The notes beneath the pieces were generated by a model. That model did not search any database and had not been told where the DNA came from. It worked only from the letters and a program-made list of their open reading frames with translations. Position numbers and translations under genes: made by a program. Below are positions 32,558 through 39,542 of a DNA stretch of 64,000 bases, one piece after another. Every line of letters begins with the position of its first letter. Positions within the stretch are counted from its first letter, which is position 1. Source of the DNA: Actinomadura pelletieri DSM 43383 (GTDB taxonomy: Bacteria > Actinomycetota > Actinomycetes > Streptosporangiales > Streptosporangiaceae); the NCBI RefSeq assembly GCF_003634705.1, contig NZ_RBWU01000004.1, forward strand, positions 372,001 to 436,000, in the 5' to 3' direction.

Positions 32558-32631
32558 CCCTTCCGAATTCACAGAATGCCTCGACGTGAATTCTCGTCCG
32601 AAGGGCGAGAAGCCCAGTAGATCAGGAAGGG
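32558..32631 (-). ncRNA. Structured RNA element upstream of the Y RNAs
   Basis: Outer stem CCCTTCC (32631-32625) with GGAAGGG (32564-32558) encloses a small GGGC/GCCC hairpin and a perfect 8-bp hairpin GAATTCAC (32593-32586) / GTGAATTC (32572-32565) that stacks directly on the outer stem. It has no T- or D-arm sequence. It could be a third Y-like RNA, a 5' leader of the array, or a terminator of something upstream. Nothing else was seen in 32632-32714. Confidence 0.5.
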
Positions 32632-32714
32632 ACGCGCGGGCACAACCGAATAAATGATGTTCTCCCACGGCGATCGCATTTCACCACGACCGGCTCGGAC
32701 GGCGTGACGCCCGG

Positions 32715-33164
32715 TCAGCACTCCGCGGGAATGAGAACCTCGGACCAGTCTCCGGTGTCGCCCTCGCTGGAGACCCGGCCGCGCTCACGGGCGTCATCCC
32801 CGCACGCCCATTCGAGATTCGTACTGAAGAAGTGGCTGTTGCCGCCGGCCCCGAGGGTCTTCGAACCGGTGGCGGTGGTCTCCCAGGTGCTCGTCGAGTA
32901 GTTCCAACGCTGGATCGTGATGGACACGTCGGTCCCCACGATGCCGCGGTTCTGCGCGTAGATGAACGGTTGGGTGCCGTATCCGGTGCTCCATGACCCG
33001 ACGACCTCGCTGCACGTCTGGTACACGACGGGACCGAGATCGACCTCCGGCCCGCAGACGATCTCCGACGTGCGAGCGGAGGCGACCCCCGTTCCGCCCA
33101 GGGCGGTGACGAGCACCGCCGCCCCCGTGACCGCCGCCAGGTGACGAAACCCCCGTAAGCCCAT
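32715..33164 (-). CDS. Secreted protein of unknown function, four cysteines
   Basis: 149 aa from ATG 33164 with a strong AAGGAGG 5 nt upstream. Signal peptide: MGLRGFRH, hydrophobic LAAVTGAAVLVTALGG, cleavage after ASA at residue 30. The mature part of about 119 aa has four cysteines (37, 51, 121, 149), enough for two disulfides, the last being the C-terminal residue. It is rich in Ser/Thr/Trp (RWNYSTSTWETTATGSK) and looks like a beta-sandwich. Similar small secreted proteins are common in Actinomadura-type genomes; no function known. Monocistronic. Confidence 0.8.
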   Translation of the reverse strand: MGLRGFRHLAAVTGAAVLVTALGGTGVASARTSEIVCGPEVDLGPVVYQTCSEVVGSWSTGYGTQPFIYAQNRGIVGTDVSITIQRWNYSTSTWETTATGSKTLGAGGNSHFFSTNLEWACGDDARERGRVSSEGDTGDWSEVLIPAEC

Positions 33165-33301
33165 GCGAACCTCCTTGTGACGACCCGAAACGGCATGATC
33201 GCCGTCCCTTGATTTATCGGTCGTTTCGGACGGCACATCAAGGCATGATCCCTGACCGTTGCCGGTCGGAGATCTCAGGTTTGGACCGTTACGACGGCGG
33301 T

Positions 33302-34108
33302 TCAGGTGAGGACGCCCTCGACGAAGGCGGTGACGTCGGCGAGGACCTCCTCCTGGTCGGCCTCGTTGAAGATCTCGTGCCGGGCGCCCGGGTAGAGGCG
33401 TTCGGTGAGGTCCGATCCGCCGACGGCGTCGAGTCCGACGCGGGTGTCCCGGGGACGGACGAGCTCGTCGGCGGCGCCGTGCATGTAGAAGGTCGGCAGG
33501 TCGCCGAGGGAGCCGTGCTCGTTGACGCGTTCCAGCGCGGTGTCCAGGGCCCGCACGGTGGTCTTCTTGAAGGGGCCGTGCCAGACCAGCGGGTCCTCGG
33601 TGTACGCCTTCCCGACGGCCGGGTCGCGGGACAGCAGGGACGTGTCGATGGGCGTGTCCGGGATCTCGTCGAGGGGGAGCAGCTCGTCCACGACGTGCCA
33701 GCGGCCGAGGACCGGGCCGGACAGCACCAGCGCGGCGAGGGCGCCGTCGTGCCTCTGCGCGTACCGGGTCGCGACCAGTCCGCCCATCGAGTGGCCGATC
33801 ATGACGACGGGCAGGCCGGGATGCTCGCCGCGCGCGGCCTCCACGACCGTGTGCACGTCGGCGACCACGTCGTCGTAGTCCTCGATGAGGACGCGTTCGC
33901 CGCCGGAACGGCCGTGTCCCATGTGGTCGGGGCCGCAGACGGCGGCGCCGTGCCGGACGAGGACGTCCACGACATGGCCGTAGCGGCCGAGGTGTTCGCC
34001 GTATCCGTGCACGAGGACGGCGACGTACCACGGCTCGGCGGCCGACCAGAACCGGGCGGTGACGGCACTCCGCGTCCCCGCGAACTCCCAAACCCGTACG
34101 GTGGTCAC
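33302..34108 (-). CDS. Alpha/beta hydrolase, monoacylglycerol lipase-like
   Basis: 268 aa from GTG 34108 with GGGAGG 4 nt upstream; an in-frame ATG 63 nt further back is less supported. Oxyanion loop HGYGEH (34-39), nucleophile GHSMGG (Ser 107), then the acid in MHGAADELVRP and His in PGARHEIFNE form the triad. HGYGEHxxRYxH and DHMGHGRSGG are the signature of serine aminopeptidase S33 / monoglyceride lipases. Likely hydrolyses short lipid esters in the cytosol; no signal peptide. It is divergent from moaA; no operon partner. Confidence 0.9.
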   Translation of the reverse strand: MTTVRVWEFAGTRSAVTARFWSAAEPWYVAVLVHGYGEHLGRYGHVVDVLVRHGAAVCGPDHMGHGRSGGERVLIEDYDDVVADVHTVVEAARGEHPGLPVVMIGHSMGGLVATRYAQRHDGALAALVLSGPVLGRWHVVDELLPLDEIPDTPIDTSLLSRDPAVGKAYTEDPLVWHGPFKKTTVRALDTALERVNEHGSLGDLPTFYMHGAADELVRPRDTRVGLDAVGGSDLTERLYPGARHEIFNEADQEEVLADVTAFVEGVLT

Positions 34109-34248
34109 ACAGCCTCCCTGATGCCGAACGGACCGCAACCGTCTCTCGTGATGCGACGGATCGTCAACCACCGCAATAGGCTGGATTGATCGACCGTAAT
34201 CCCCGGCGGCCCGTGCGCAGGGCCGGCGGTCTTCAGGAAGGGGCGCCC

Positions 34249-35238
34249 GTGCTGGTCGACGCCTTCGGCCGTACCGCTACGGACCTGCGGGTCTCCCTCA
34301 CCGACCGGTGCAACCTGCGGTGCTCGTACTGCATGCCGCCGGAGGGGCTGGACTGGCTGCCGAAGCCGGAACTGCTCACCGACGACGAGGTGGTCCGGCT
34401 CGTCGGGCTCGCCGTCCGGGACCTCGGCGTCACCGAGGTCCGCTACACCGGCGGGGAGCCGCTGCTGCGGCGCGGCCTGCCCGACATCGTGCGCCGCACG
34501 GCGGAGCTGGCGCCCCGGCCGCGGATCTCGCTGACCACCAACGGCATCGGCCTCGACCGGCTCGCCGGGCCGCTCGCCGAGGCGGGCCTGGACCGGGTCA
34601 ACGTGTCCCTCGACACCCTCGACCGCGACACCTTCCGGAATCTCGCCCATCGCGACCGCCTGGACGACGTCCTCGCCGGGCTGGCGGCGGCGCGGGCCGC
34701 GGGCCTGGCCCCCGTCAAGATCAACGCGGTGCTGCTGCGGGGCGTCAACGACCACGAGGCCGTTCCGCTGCTGCGGTTCGCCCTCGACCACGGCTACCGG
34801 CTGCGGTTCATCGAGCAGATGCCGCTGGACGCCCAGCACGGCTGGACCCGCAAGGACATGATCACCGCCGACGAGATCCTCGACCGGCTGTCGGAGGGCT
34901 TCACCCTCGCCCCGGACACCGAGCACGACCGCGGCAGCGCCCCCGCCGAGACGTTCACCGTCGACGGCGGCCCGGAGACCGTCGGCGTGATCGGCTCGGT
35001 GACGCGCCCGTTCTGCGGCGCCTGCGACCGGGTGCGGCTCACCGCCGACGGGCAGGTCCGCAACTGCCTGTTCGCCGTCGAGGAGTCCGACCTGCGCGGC
35101 GCGCTGCGCGGCGGCGCCACCGACACGGAACTGGCCGACCGCTGGCGGAAGGCGGTGTGGGTCAAACGCGCCGGGCACGGCATCGACGACCCGTCGTTCC
35201 TGCAACCGTCCCGGCCCATGTCGGCGATCGGCGGCTGA
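34249..35238 (+). CDS. moaA: GTP 3',8-cyclase MoaA
   Basis: 329 aa from GTG 34249, with AGGAAGGGG upstream. Radical-SAM cluster CNLRCSYC (Cys 21, 25, 28), SAM-binding YTGGEPLLRRG, LTTNGIGL and VNVSLDTLD; the second 4Fe-4S cluster FCGACDRVRLTADGQVRNCLF (about 255-275) binds GTP. The C-terminal Gly-Gly (SAIGG), needed for activity, is present. MoaA with MoaC makes cyclic pyranopterin monophosphate, the first step of molybdenum cofactor synthesis. It is followed 6 nt later by mobA. This connects to fdhD, as formate dehydrogenases need Mo-bisMGD. Confidence 0.97.
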   Translation: MLVDAFGRTATDLRVSLTDRCNLRCSYCMPPEGLDWLPKPELLTDDEVVRLVGLAVRDLGVTEVRYTGGEPLLRRGLPDIVRRTAELAPRPRISLTTNGIGLDRLAGPLAEAGLDRVNVSLDTLDRDTFRNLAHRDRLDDVLAGLAAARAAGLAPVKINAVLLRGVNDHEAVPLLRFALDHGYRLRFIEQMPLDAQHGWTRKDMITADEILDRLSEGFTLAPDTEHDRGSAPAETFTVDGGPETVGVIGSVTRPFCGACDRVRLTADGQVRNCLFAVEESDLRGALRGGATDTELADRWRKAVWVKRAGHGIDDPSFLQPSRPMSAIGG

Positions 35239-35243
35239 GCCCG

Positions 35244-35798
35244 GTGGACTTCGACGCGGTGCTGCTCGCGGGCGGCCGGGCCCGCCGGTTCGGCGCCGAC
35301 AAGCCCGCCGCGCCCGTCGGCGGCCGGACGCTGCTCGAATGGGCGGCGTCCGCCGCGGCGGGCGCGGACCGCCTGATCGTGGTGGGGCCGCGCCGGGACG
35401 TCCTGCCGGGCGCCGTCGTCGTGCGGGAGGACCCGCCGGGCGCGGGCCCGGTGCCCGCGCTGCGGACCGGCCTCGCCGAGGTGCGCGCGCCGTGGCTGGT
35501 GCTGCTGGCCGCCGATCTGCCGTTCCTGCGCCCCGCCCACGTGGCCCGGCTGCTGGACGCGGCGAAGGACCGCGCCGGGTCCGTGCTCGTGGACGGCGAC
35601 GGCCGCGAACAGTGGCTCGCCGGAGCCTGGCGGACGACAACGCTCCGGAACGCCCTGGCCGCCTACCCGGGCACGTCCCTACGCGGCCTCCTCGGACCGC
35701 TCGACCCCGTCCCGGTCAAGCCGCCCGGGGGCGACCGTCCCGCCTGGTACGACTGCGACACACCTGAAGACCTCGCCGCCGCCGAACGCCTGCTTTGA
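35244..35798 (+). CDS. mobA: Molybdenum cofactor guanylyltransferase-like protein MobA
   Basis: 184 aa from GTG 35244, 6 nt after moaA. The nucleotidyltransferase start is DAVLLAGGRARRFGADKPAAPVGGRTLL, with the metal Asp in LAADLPFLRP and a C-terminal YDCDTPEDLAAAERLL. MobA attaches GMP to molybdopterin to form MGD. The close relatives with CTP (MocA) or FTR-type variants cannot be excluded from sequence alone. Operon with moaA and probably the DUF6457 gene downstream (51 nt). Confidence 0.88.
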   Translation: MDFDAVLLAGGRARRFGADKPAAPVGGRTLLEWAASAAAGADRLIVVGPRRDVLPGAVVVREDPPGAGPVPALRTGLAEVRAPWLVLLAADLPFLRPAHVARLLDAAKDRAGSVLVDGDGREQWLAGAWRTTTLRNALAAYPGTSLRGLLGPLDPVPVKPPGGDRPAWYDCDTPEDLAAAERLL

Positions 35799-35849
35799 TC
35801 GTCCGGGAGCGGGCAGATCTCGGCGGGGACGACGTGAGAGAGGGGACCC

Positions 35850-36125
35850 ATGTCGGTGCTCGAAGACTGGATCGACGCGGCCTGCCGCGAGCTGGGCCTG
35901 GAACGCGGTGACATCGACCGTGACCTGGTCCTGGACCTCGCCCGCGACGTCGCGCACGGCGTCGCCCGCCCAGGCGCGCCACTGACGGCGTACCTCCTCG
36001 GCCTCGCCGTCGGCCGAGGCGCCCCCGCCCGAGACGCCGCCGCCCGCCTGACCGAAATGGCCGACAGTTGGAACACCCCCGACCTCCCCACCCCACCGGC
36101 GAACCCCGTCCTCGACGACGCCTGA
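35850..36125 (+). CDS. DUF6457 domain protein, molybdopterin-gene neighbour
   Basis: 91 aa, ATG 35850 with GAGAGAGGGGA upstream. Helical protein: EDWIDAACRELGLERGDID, LVLDLARDVAHGVARPGAPLTAYLLGLAVGR and AAARLTEMADSW are the family marks. In other actinobacteria the same module follows mobA or is fused to its C-terminus, so it probably helps in MGD synthesis or delivery (inference from context). The last 20 residues are proline-rich. Confidence 0.8.
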   Translation: MSVLEDWIDAACRELGLERGDIDRDLVLDLARDVAHGVARPGAPLTAYLLGLAVGRGAPARDAAARLTEMADSWNTPDLPTPPANPVLDDA

Positions 36126-36169
36126 GCCCACCCGCCACCACCCGGCCCAACGCGAGCCGCGACTGACGA

Positions 36170-36410
36170 ACAGTCCGCTCGACGTGAGGCCCGCCGGACG
36201 CGGGGTCCGCCGGTCGTGAGATCCGGTCGATGTGAGGCCCGGCCGACGCGGGGGTTCGCCGGGCGCGGGGTCCGGCTGACGTGCAGCTCGGTCAACGTGA
36301 GGCCCGCTCGACGCGGGGGCCGCCGGGCGTGAGGTGCGGTCGACGAAGGCCCGGCCGACGCGAGGTCCGCCCTGTGCGGGGTCCGGTCGACGTGAGGTCG
36401 GGTGGTGCTT
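36170..36410. repeat. Degenerate short tandem repeats in convergent gap
   Basis: A run of imperfect units of about 17-19 bp alternating GTCGACGTGAGGCCC-like and CGACGCGGGGTCCGC-like words. Lies in the 313-bp space between the DUF6457 gene (stop 36125) and the next, convergent, gene (stop 36439). No open frame in it looks real. Confidence 0.6.
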
Positions 36411-36438
36411 CAGACCGGCCCTGGGCGCGGGCGACCGG

Positions 36439-36675
36439 TCAGGGGGTGTCGGGGGTCGGGGGTGTGTCGCGGTCGGCTACGGGGACCACGTCCTTGAGGA
36501 AGTTGCGGCGGGCGAGGAACGTCGACAGGCTCTCCCGGTGATCGTCGCACGCGAACCAGATCTTCCGCCGGTCCGTGGTGTGGATCTTCGGGTTGTTCCA
36601 GCGCAGCGCCCATACGGCGTCCGCGCGGCAGCCCTTGGCGGAGCACTGCAGTTCGTCGGGGCCGGATTCGGTCAT
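36439..36675 (-). CDS. Small Cys/His-rich protein conserved in actinobacteria
   Basis: 78 aa. ELQCSAKGCRADAVWALRWNNP at the start and IWFACDDHRESLSTFLARRNFL in the middle carry three Cys and one His spaced like a zinc-binding knuckle. Proteins of this kind are sometimes labelled acetone carboxylase in databases, which is a misannotation as they are far too short. Probably a zinc-stabilised domain of unknown role. Located 46 nt upstream of nothing on its strand; kmo lies just above it on the same strand and may be read through into it. Confidence 0.75.
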   Translation of the reverse strand: MTESGPDELQCSAKGCRADAVWALRWNNPKIHTTDRRKIWFACDDHRESLSTFLARRNFLKDVVPVADRDTPPTPDTP

Positions 36676-36721
36676 CCGGCAACTGTGGCACAGGCCGCGC
36701 GCCGCCCGTCCCGCGCCCCGG

Positions 36722-38044
36722 TCAGTTCCCGCTTCGGCGGAGCGCGCGGGCGGCCAGGGCGACGGCGGCCGTGCCCGCCAGGGCGGTCCCGGCGACGGTG
36801 GCGGCGAGGATCCGGTTCTGCCGGCTGATCCGGGCCGGGATCTCCGCGTACGGCATCGTCGAGAACGACACCAGTTCGTAGCGGGAGACGTAGCGTCCCG
36901 CGAGTCGCCGTTCCAGCGCGTGGGTCGCGGCCTGCTTCGCCCGGTAGACGGGGGACGACACGCGGTCGCGCATCTCGATGAAGTTGTCGAGGGCCATCTC
37001 GGCGATCGCGTCGGTGTTGGGTTTGCGGCGCTCCTGGTAGAGCGACAGCGCGCGTCTCCAGTCGCCGTCGGTCTCGGTCAGGCAGCGGTCGATTTCGATG
37101 CAGTCCTCGAACGCGCAGTTGGCGCCCTGCCCGAAGAACGGGACGATCGCGTGCGCGGCGTCGCCGAGCAGCGCCACGGCGGCGCCCTCCCCGAACCGGG
37201 TCCACGGCCGGCACCGGACGGTCACCAGCGACCCGACCGGGTTGTGCTCGTAGTCGTCGACCAGGTCGGGCATCAGGCCCGCGACGTCGGGATAGTGCCG
37301 CTCGAAGTACGCGGTCACCTCCTCGGGGGTGCCGAGCGCGGTGAAGTCGCCCTTCGGCCAGAACAGCGTGCAGGTGAACGACCGGTCGAGGTTCGGCAGG
37401 GCGATCATCATGGAGGTGCCGCGCGGCCAGATGTGCAGCGCGTCCGGGTCGAGCGCGAACTCCCCGTCCTTCGGCGGGACGGTCAGTTCCTTGTAGCCGT
37501 GTTCGAGGAAGTCGGCGTCCTCGTTCAGGTCGAGGGACCTGCGGACCGCGCTGTAGGCGCCGTCCCCGGCCAGGACGACGTCCGCGGGTTCGGTGTCGGC
37601 GCCGTCCAGCAGGATCGCCCCGGCGTCGGCGTCCACGCCGGTGACGCGCTGGGAGAAGCGCAGCGTGACGCCCGTGGTGGCCTCGGCGGTGTCGAGCAGC
37701 GCCCGGTTCAGTTCCGCGCGGCTGATGGAGTTGATGGCGCGCTCGCCGTCCGCGCTGTAGGGCTGGAAGTTCCGGCCGCCCGACCGCGGGTGCACCATCC
37801 GGCCGTGCATGGGCAGGGCCTGCTTGAGCGCCTGGTCGCGCAGCCCCACCTGCTCCAGCGCGGCCAGGCCGCGCGCCGAGATCGCCAGGTTGATCGAGCG
37901 GCCGCGTTCGGCGCCGGCGATCCGCGGGTCGGGGCGGCGCTCGTACACCGTCACCGGGACGCCCCTGCGGCCGAGCAGCACCGCCAGGAGGCAGCCCGCG
38001 AGGCCCGCGCCGACGATCGCGACCCGCCGCCCGTCATCCGCCAT
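36722..38044 (-). CDS. kmo: Kynurenine 3-monooxygenase
   Basis: 440 aa, ATG 38044 with GGAGGGGG upstream. FAD-binding VAIVGAGLAGCLLAVLL at the start, then RSINLAISARGLAALEQVGL and MHGRMVHPR, LVLAGDGAYSAVR-type motif (VVLAGDGAYSAVRRSL), and GDAAHAIVPFFGQGANCAFEDC are diagnostic for KMO. The C-terminus has a membrane-anchor-like helix (ILAATVAGTALAGTAAVALAARALRR), as in eukaryotic KMO. It converts L-kynurenine to 3-hydroxykynurenine with NADPH and O2. It overlaps the upstream tryptophan dioxygenase by 11 nt, so both work in tryptophan breakdown. No kynurenine formamidase or kynureninase is next to them. Confidence 0.95.
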   Translation of the reverse strand: MADDGRRVAIVGAGLAGCLLAVLLGRRGVPVTVYERRPDPRIAGAERGRSINLAISARGLAALEQVGLRDQALKQALPMHGRMVHPRSGGRNFQPYSADGERAINSISRAELNRALLDTAEATTGVTLRFSQRVTGVDADAGAILLDGADTEPADVVLAGDGAYSAVRRSLDLNEDADFLEHGYKELTVPPKDGEFALDPDALHIWPRGTSMMIALPNLDRSFTCTLFWPKGDFTALGTPEEVTAYFERHYPDVAGLMPDLVDDYEHNPVGSLVTVRCRPWTRFGEGAAVALLGDAAHAIVPFFGQGANCAFEDCIEIDRCLTETDGDWRRALSLYQERRKPNTDAIAEMALDNFIEMRDRVSSPVYRAKQAATHALERRLAGRYVSRYELVSFSTMPYAEIPARISRQNRILAATVAGTALAGTAAVALAARALRRSGN

Positions 38045-38849
38045 GGACCGCGACCCCCTCCGCGCCGGTCGCGTCGGTCCGGGAGCGGACCTCCCACAGG
38101 TCGGGGAACGCGGGCGCGAACAGGGTCCGGCGCAGGTAGTCGGCGCCCGCCGACCCGCCCGTGCCGACCTTCGCGCCGATCGTGCGTTCGACCATCTTCA
38201 GATGCCGGTACCGCCATTCCTGGACGCCCTCGTCCACGTCGACGAGGGCCTCGCAGACCTCGGCGGCGGGCCCGGACTCGTCGGCGTACACGGCGAGCAG
38301 CGCCTCCTGCACCGCCTCGTCCGGCTCCCACGGCGCGGACGGGTCGCGGTCGAGCGCCTCGCGTGGGACGGCGAATCCGCGTCCCGCCAGGTAGCGCAGC
38401 AGCGAGTCGAACATCGACCGGCGCGTCACCGCGGCCCGGAGCCGGTCGTCGCCGCGCAGATCCGACGCGGGGAACCCGCGCCGTCCGAGGACGGCCTCGA
38501 TCTCCCGGAACTGGTCGCTCTGGAACCCGCTGGACGTGCCGAGTTCGTCGCGGAACGCGGCGAACTGGCGGGGCGTCATCGTCTCCAGGATGTCCAGCTG
38601 CCCGACCACCGTCTTGAGGATCTTGGCGATCCGGCGGGCCGTGTGCAGCGACCCGGCGCTGTTGCCCTCCTCCAGCCTGCGTTGCAGCAGCGCCGCCTCG
38701 TGCAGGATCTGTTTGAACCACAGCTCGTAGACCTGATGAATGATCACGAACAGCAGCTCGTCGTGGGCCTCCGTCCGGGGGTCCTGGCAGGACAGAAGAT
38801 CATCGAGCCGTAGGTAACCGCCGTACGTCAACGCCGGCGACTCCGCCAT
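38034..38849 (-). CDS. kynA: Tryptophan 2,3-dioxygenase
   Basis: 271 aa from ATG 38849 with AGGAGG close upstream; a start 13 codons further up (38888) is in frame but less supported. Heme and substrate motifs: LTYGGYLRLDDLLSCQDP, HDELLFVIIHQVYELWFKQI, LDILETMTPRQFAAFRDELGTSSGFQS and the heme ligand His in VQEWRYRHLKMVERTIGAKVGTGGS. It opens the tryptophan indole ring to N-formylkynurenine. The product feeds kmo after deformylation. Length matches bacterial TDO of about 280 aa. Confidence 0.95.
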   Translation of the reverse strand: MAESPALTYGGYLRLDDLLSCQDPRTEAHDELLFVIIHQVYELWFKQILHEAALLQRRLEEGNSAGSLHTARRIAKILKTVVGQLDILETMTPRQFAAFRDELGTSSGFQSDQFREIEAVLGRRGFPASDLRGDDRLRAAVTRRSMFDSLLRYLAGRGFAVPREALDRDPSAPWEPDEAVQEALLAVYADESGPAAEVCEALVDVDEGVQEWRYRHLKMVERTIGAKVGTGGSAGADYLRRTLFAPAFPDLWEVRSRTDATGAEGVAVHGG

Positions 38850-38967
38850 TCCGCCTCCTCGCGACACCAAGGATGTGATCCGCAGCATATGGGATGCATC
38901 ACCCCAGCAAGGTGATCAGGCCCCCTGAATCGCCCATACCCGGCAACGTGCCCCAGGTGGGCCCGGG

Positions 38968-39498
38968 TCAGTCGAGGTCGCCCGCGGCGAGACGGAGGGG
39001 GCGCAGCGAGGCGGTGATCTCGGCGGCCTGTGCGGCGGGCAGGCCGGAGACGCCGAAGCCGGACTCGTTGAGGGCCAGCGTGGCCTTCTCGGCGAGGTCG
39101 CGTCCGTCGGGGGTGAGGGTGGCGAGGACGACGCGGCGGTCGTCGGGGGAGGGGGCGCGGCCGACGAGCCCGCGCCGCTCCAGCCGGCCGATGACGTTGG
39201 TGACCGACGCGGGATGGACCATGAGCCGCATGCCCATCTTCCCCATGGGTAGCGTCCCGGTGCGCGTGAACGCGAGCAGGCGCAGCGCCTCGTAGGCGGC
39301 GAACGTCAGCCCGTACGGCTTGAGGACGGCCTCGATCCGGCTCAGCAGGAGCTGCTGGGCCCGCATCACGGAGGTGACGGCCGCCATGTGGTCGGCGTGC
39401 TCGGGCCAGCGCAGGCTCCACTGGCGGTGGGCCTCGGCGATGGGGTCGGGCATGTCGGGCACCGCCTGATCGTATGCGGTCTTGACTGAGGGACGCAT
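38968..39498 (-). CDS. MarR family transcriptional regulator
   Basis: 176 aa using ATG 39498 (MRPSVKTAYDQAVPDMPDPIAEAHRQW). Winged helix with LMVHPASVTNVIGRLERRGLV as recognition helix and wing PSPDDRRVVLATLTPDG; flanking helices dimerise. It is divergent from icmF with only 44 bp between the starts, so it very probably controls icmF and itself through the inverted repeats there. The ligand would be expected to be an acyl-CoA or a fatty acid (inference). Confidence 0.9.
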   Translation of the reverse strand: MRPSVKTAYDQAVPDMPDPIAEAHRQWSLRWPEHADHMAAVTSVMRAQQLLLSRIEAVLKPYGLTFAAYEALRLLAFTRTGTLPMGKMGMRLMVHPASVTNVIGRLERRGLVGRAPSPDDRRVVLATLTPDGRDLAEKATLALNESGFGVSGLPAAQAAEITASLRPLRLAAGDLD

Positions 39499-39515
39499 GG
39501 AAACTATTTTAACTT

Positions 39516-39534
39516 CCAAATATTGGATGTCCAA
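39516..39534. promoter_or_regulatory. Overlapping inverted repeats between marR and icmF
   Basis: CCAAATATTGG (39516-39526) and the perfect TTGGA-TG-TCCAA (39523-39534) overlap in an AT-rich 44-bp spacer. Right place and size for a MarR operator that would block both promoters. Confidence 0.5.
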
Positions 39535-39542
39535 GGGTTGGG

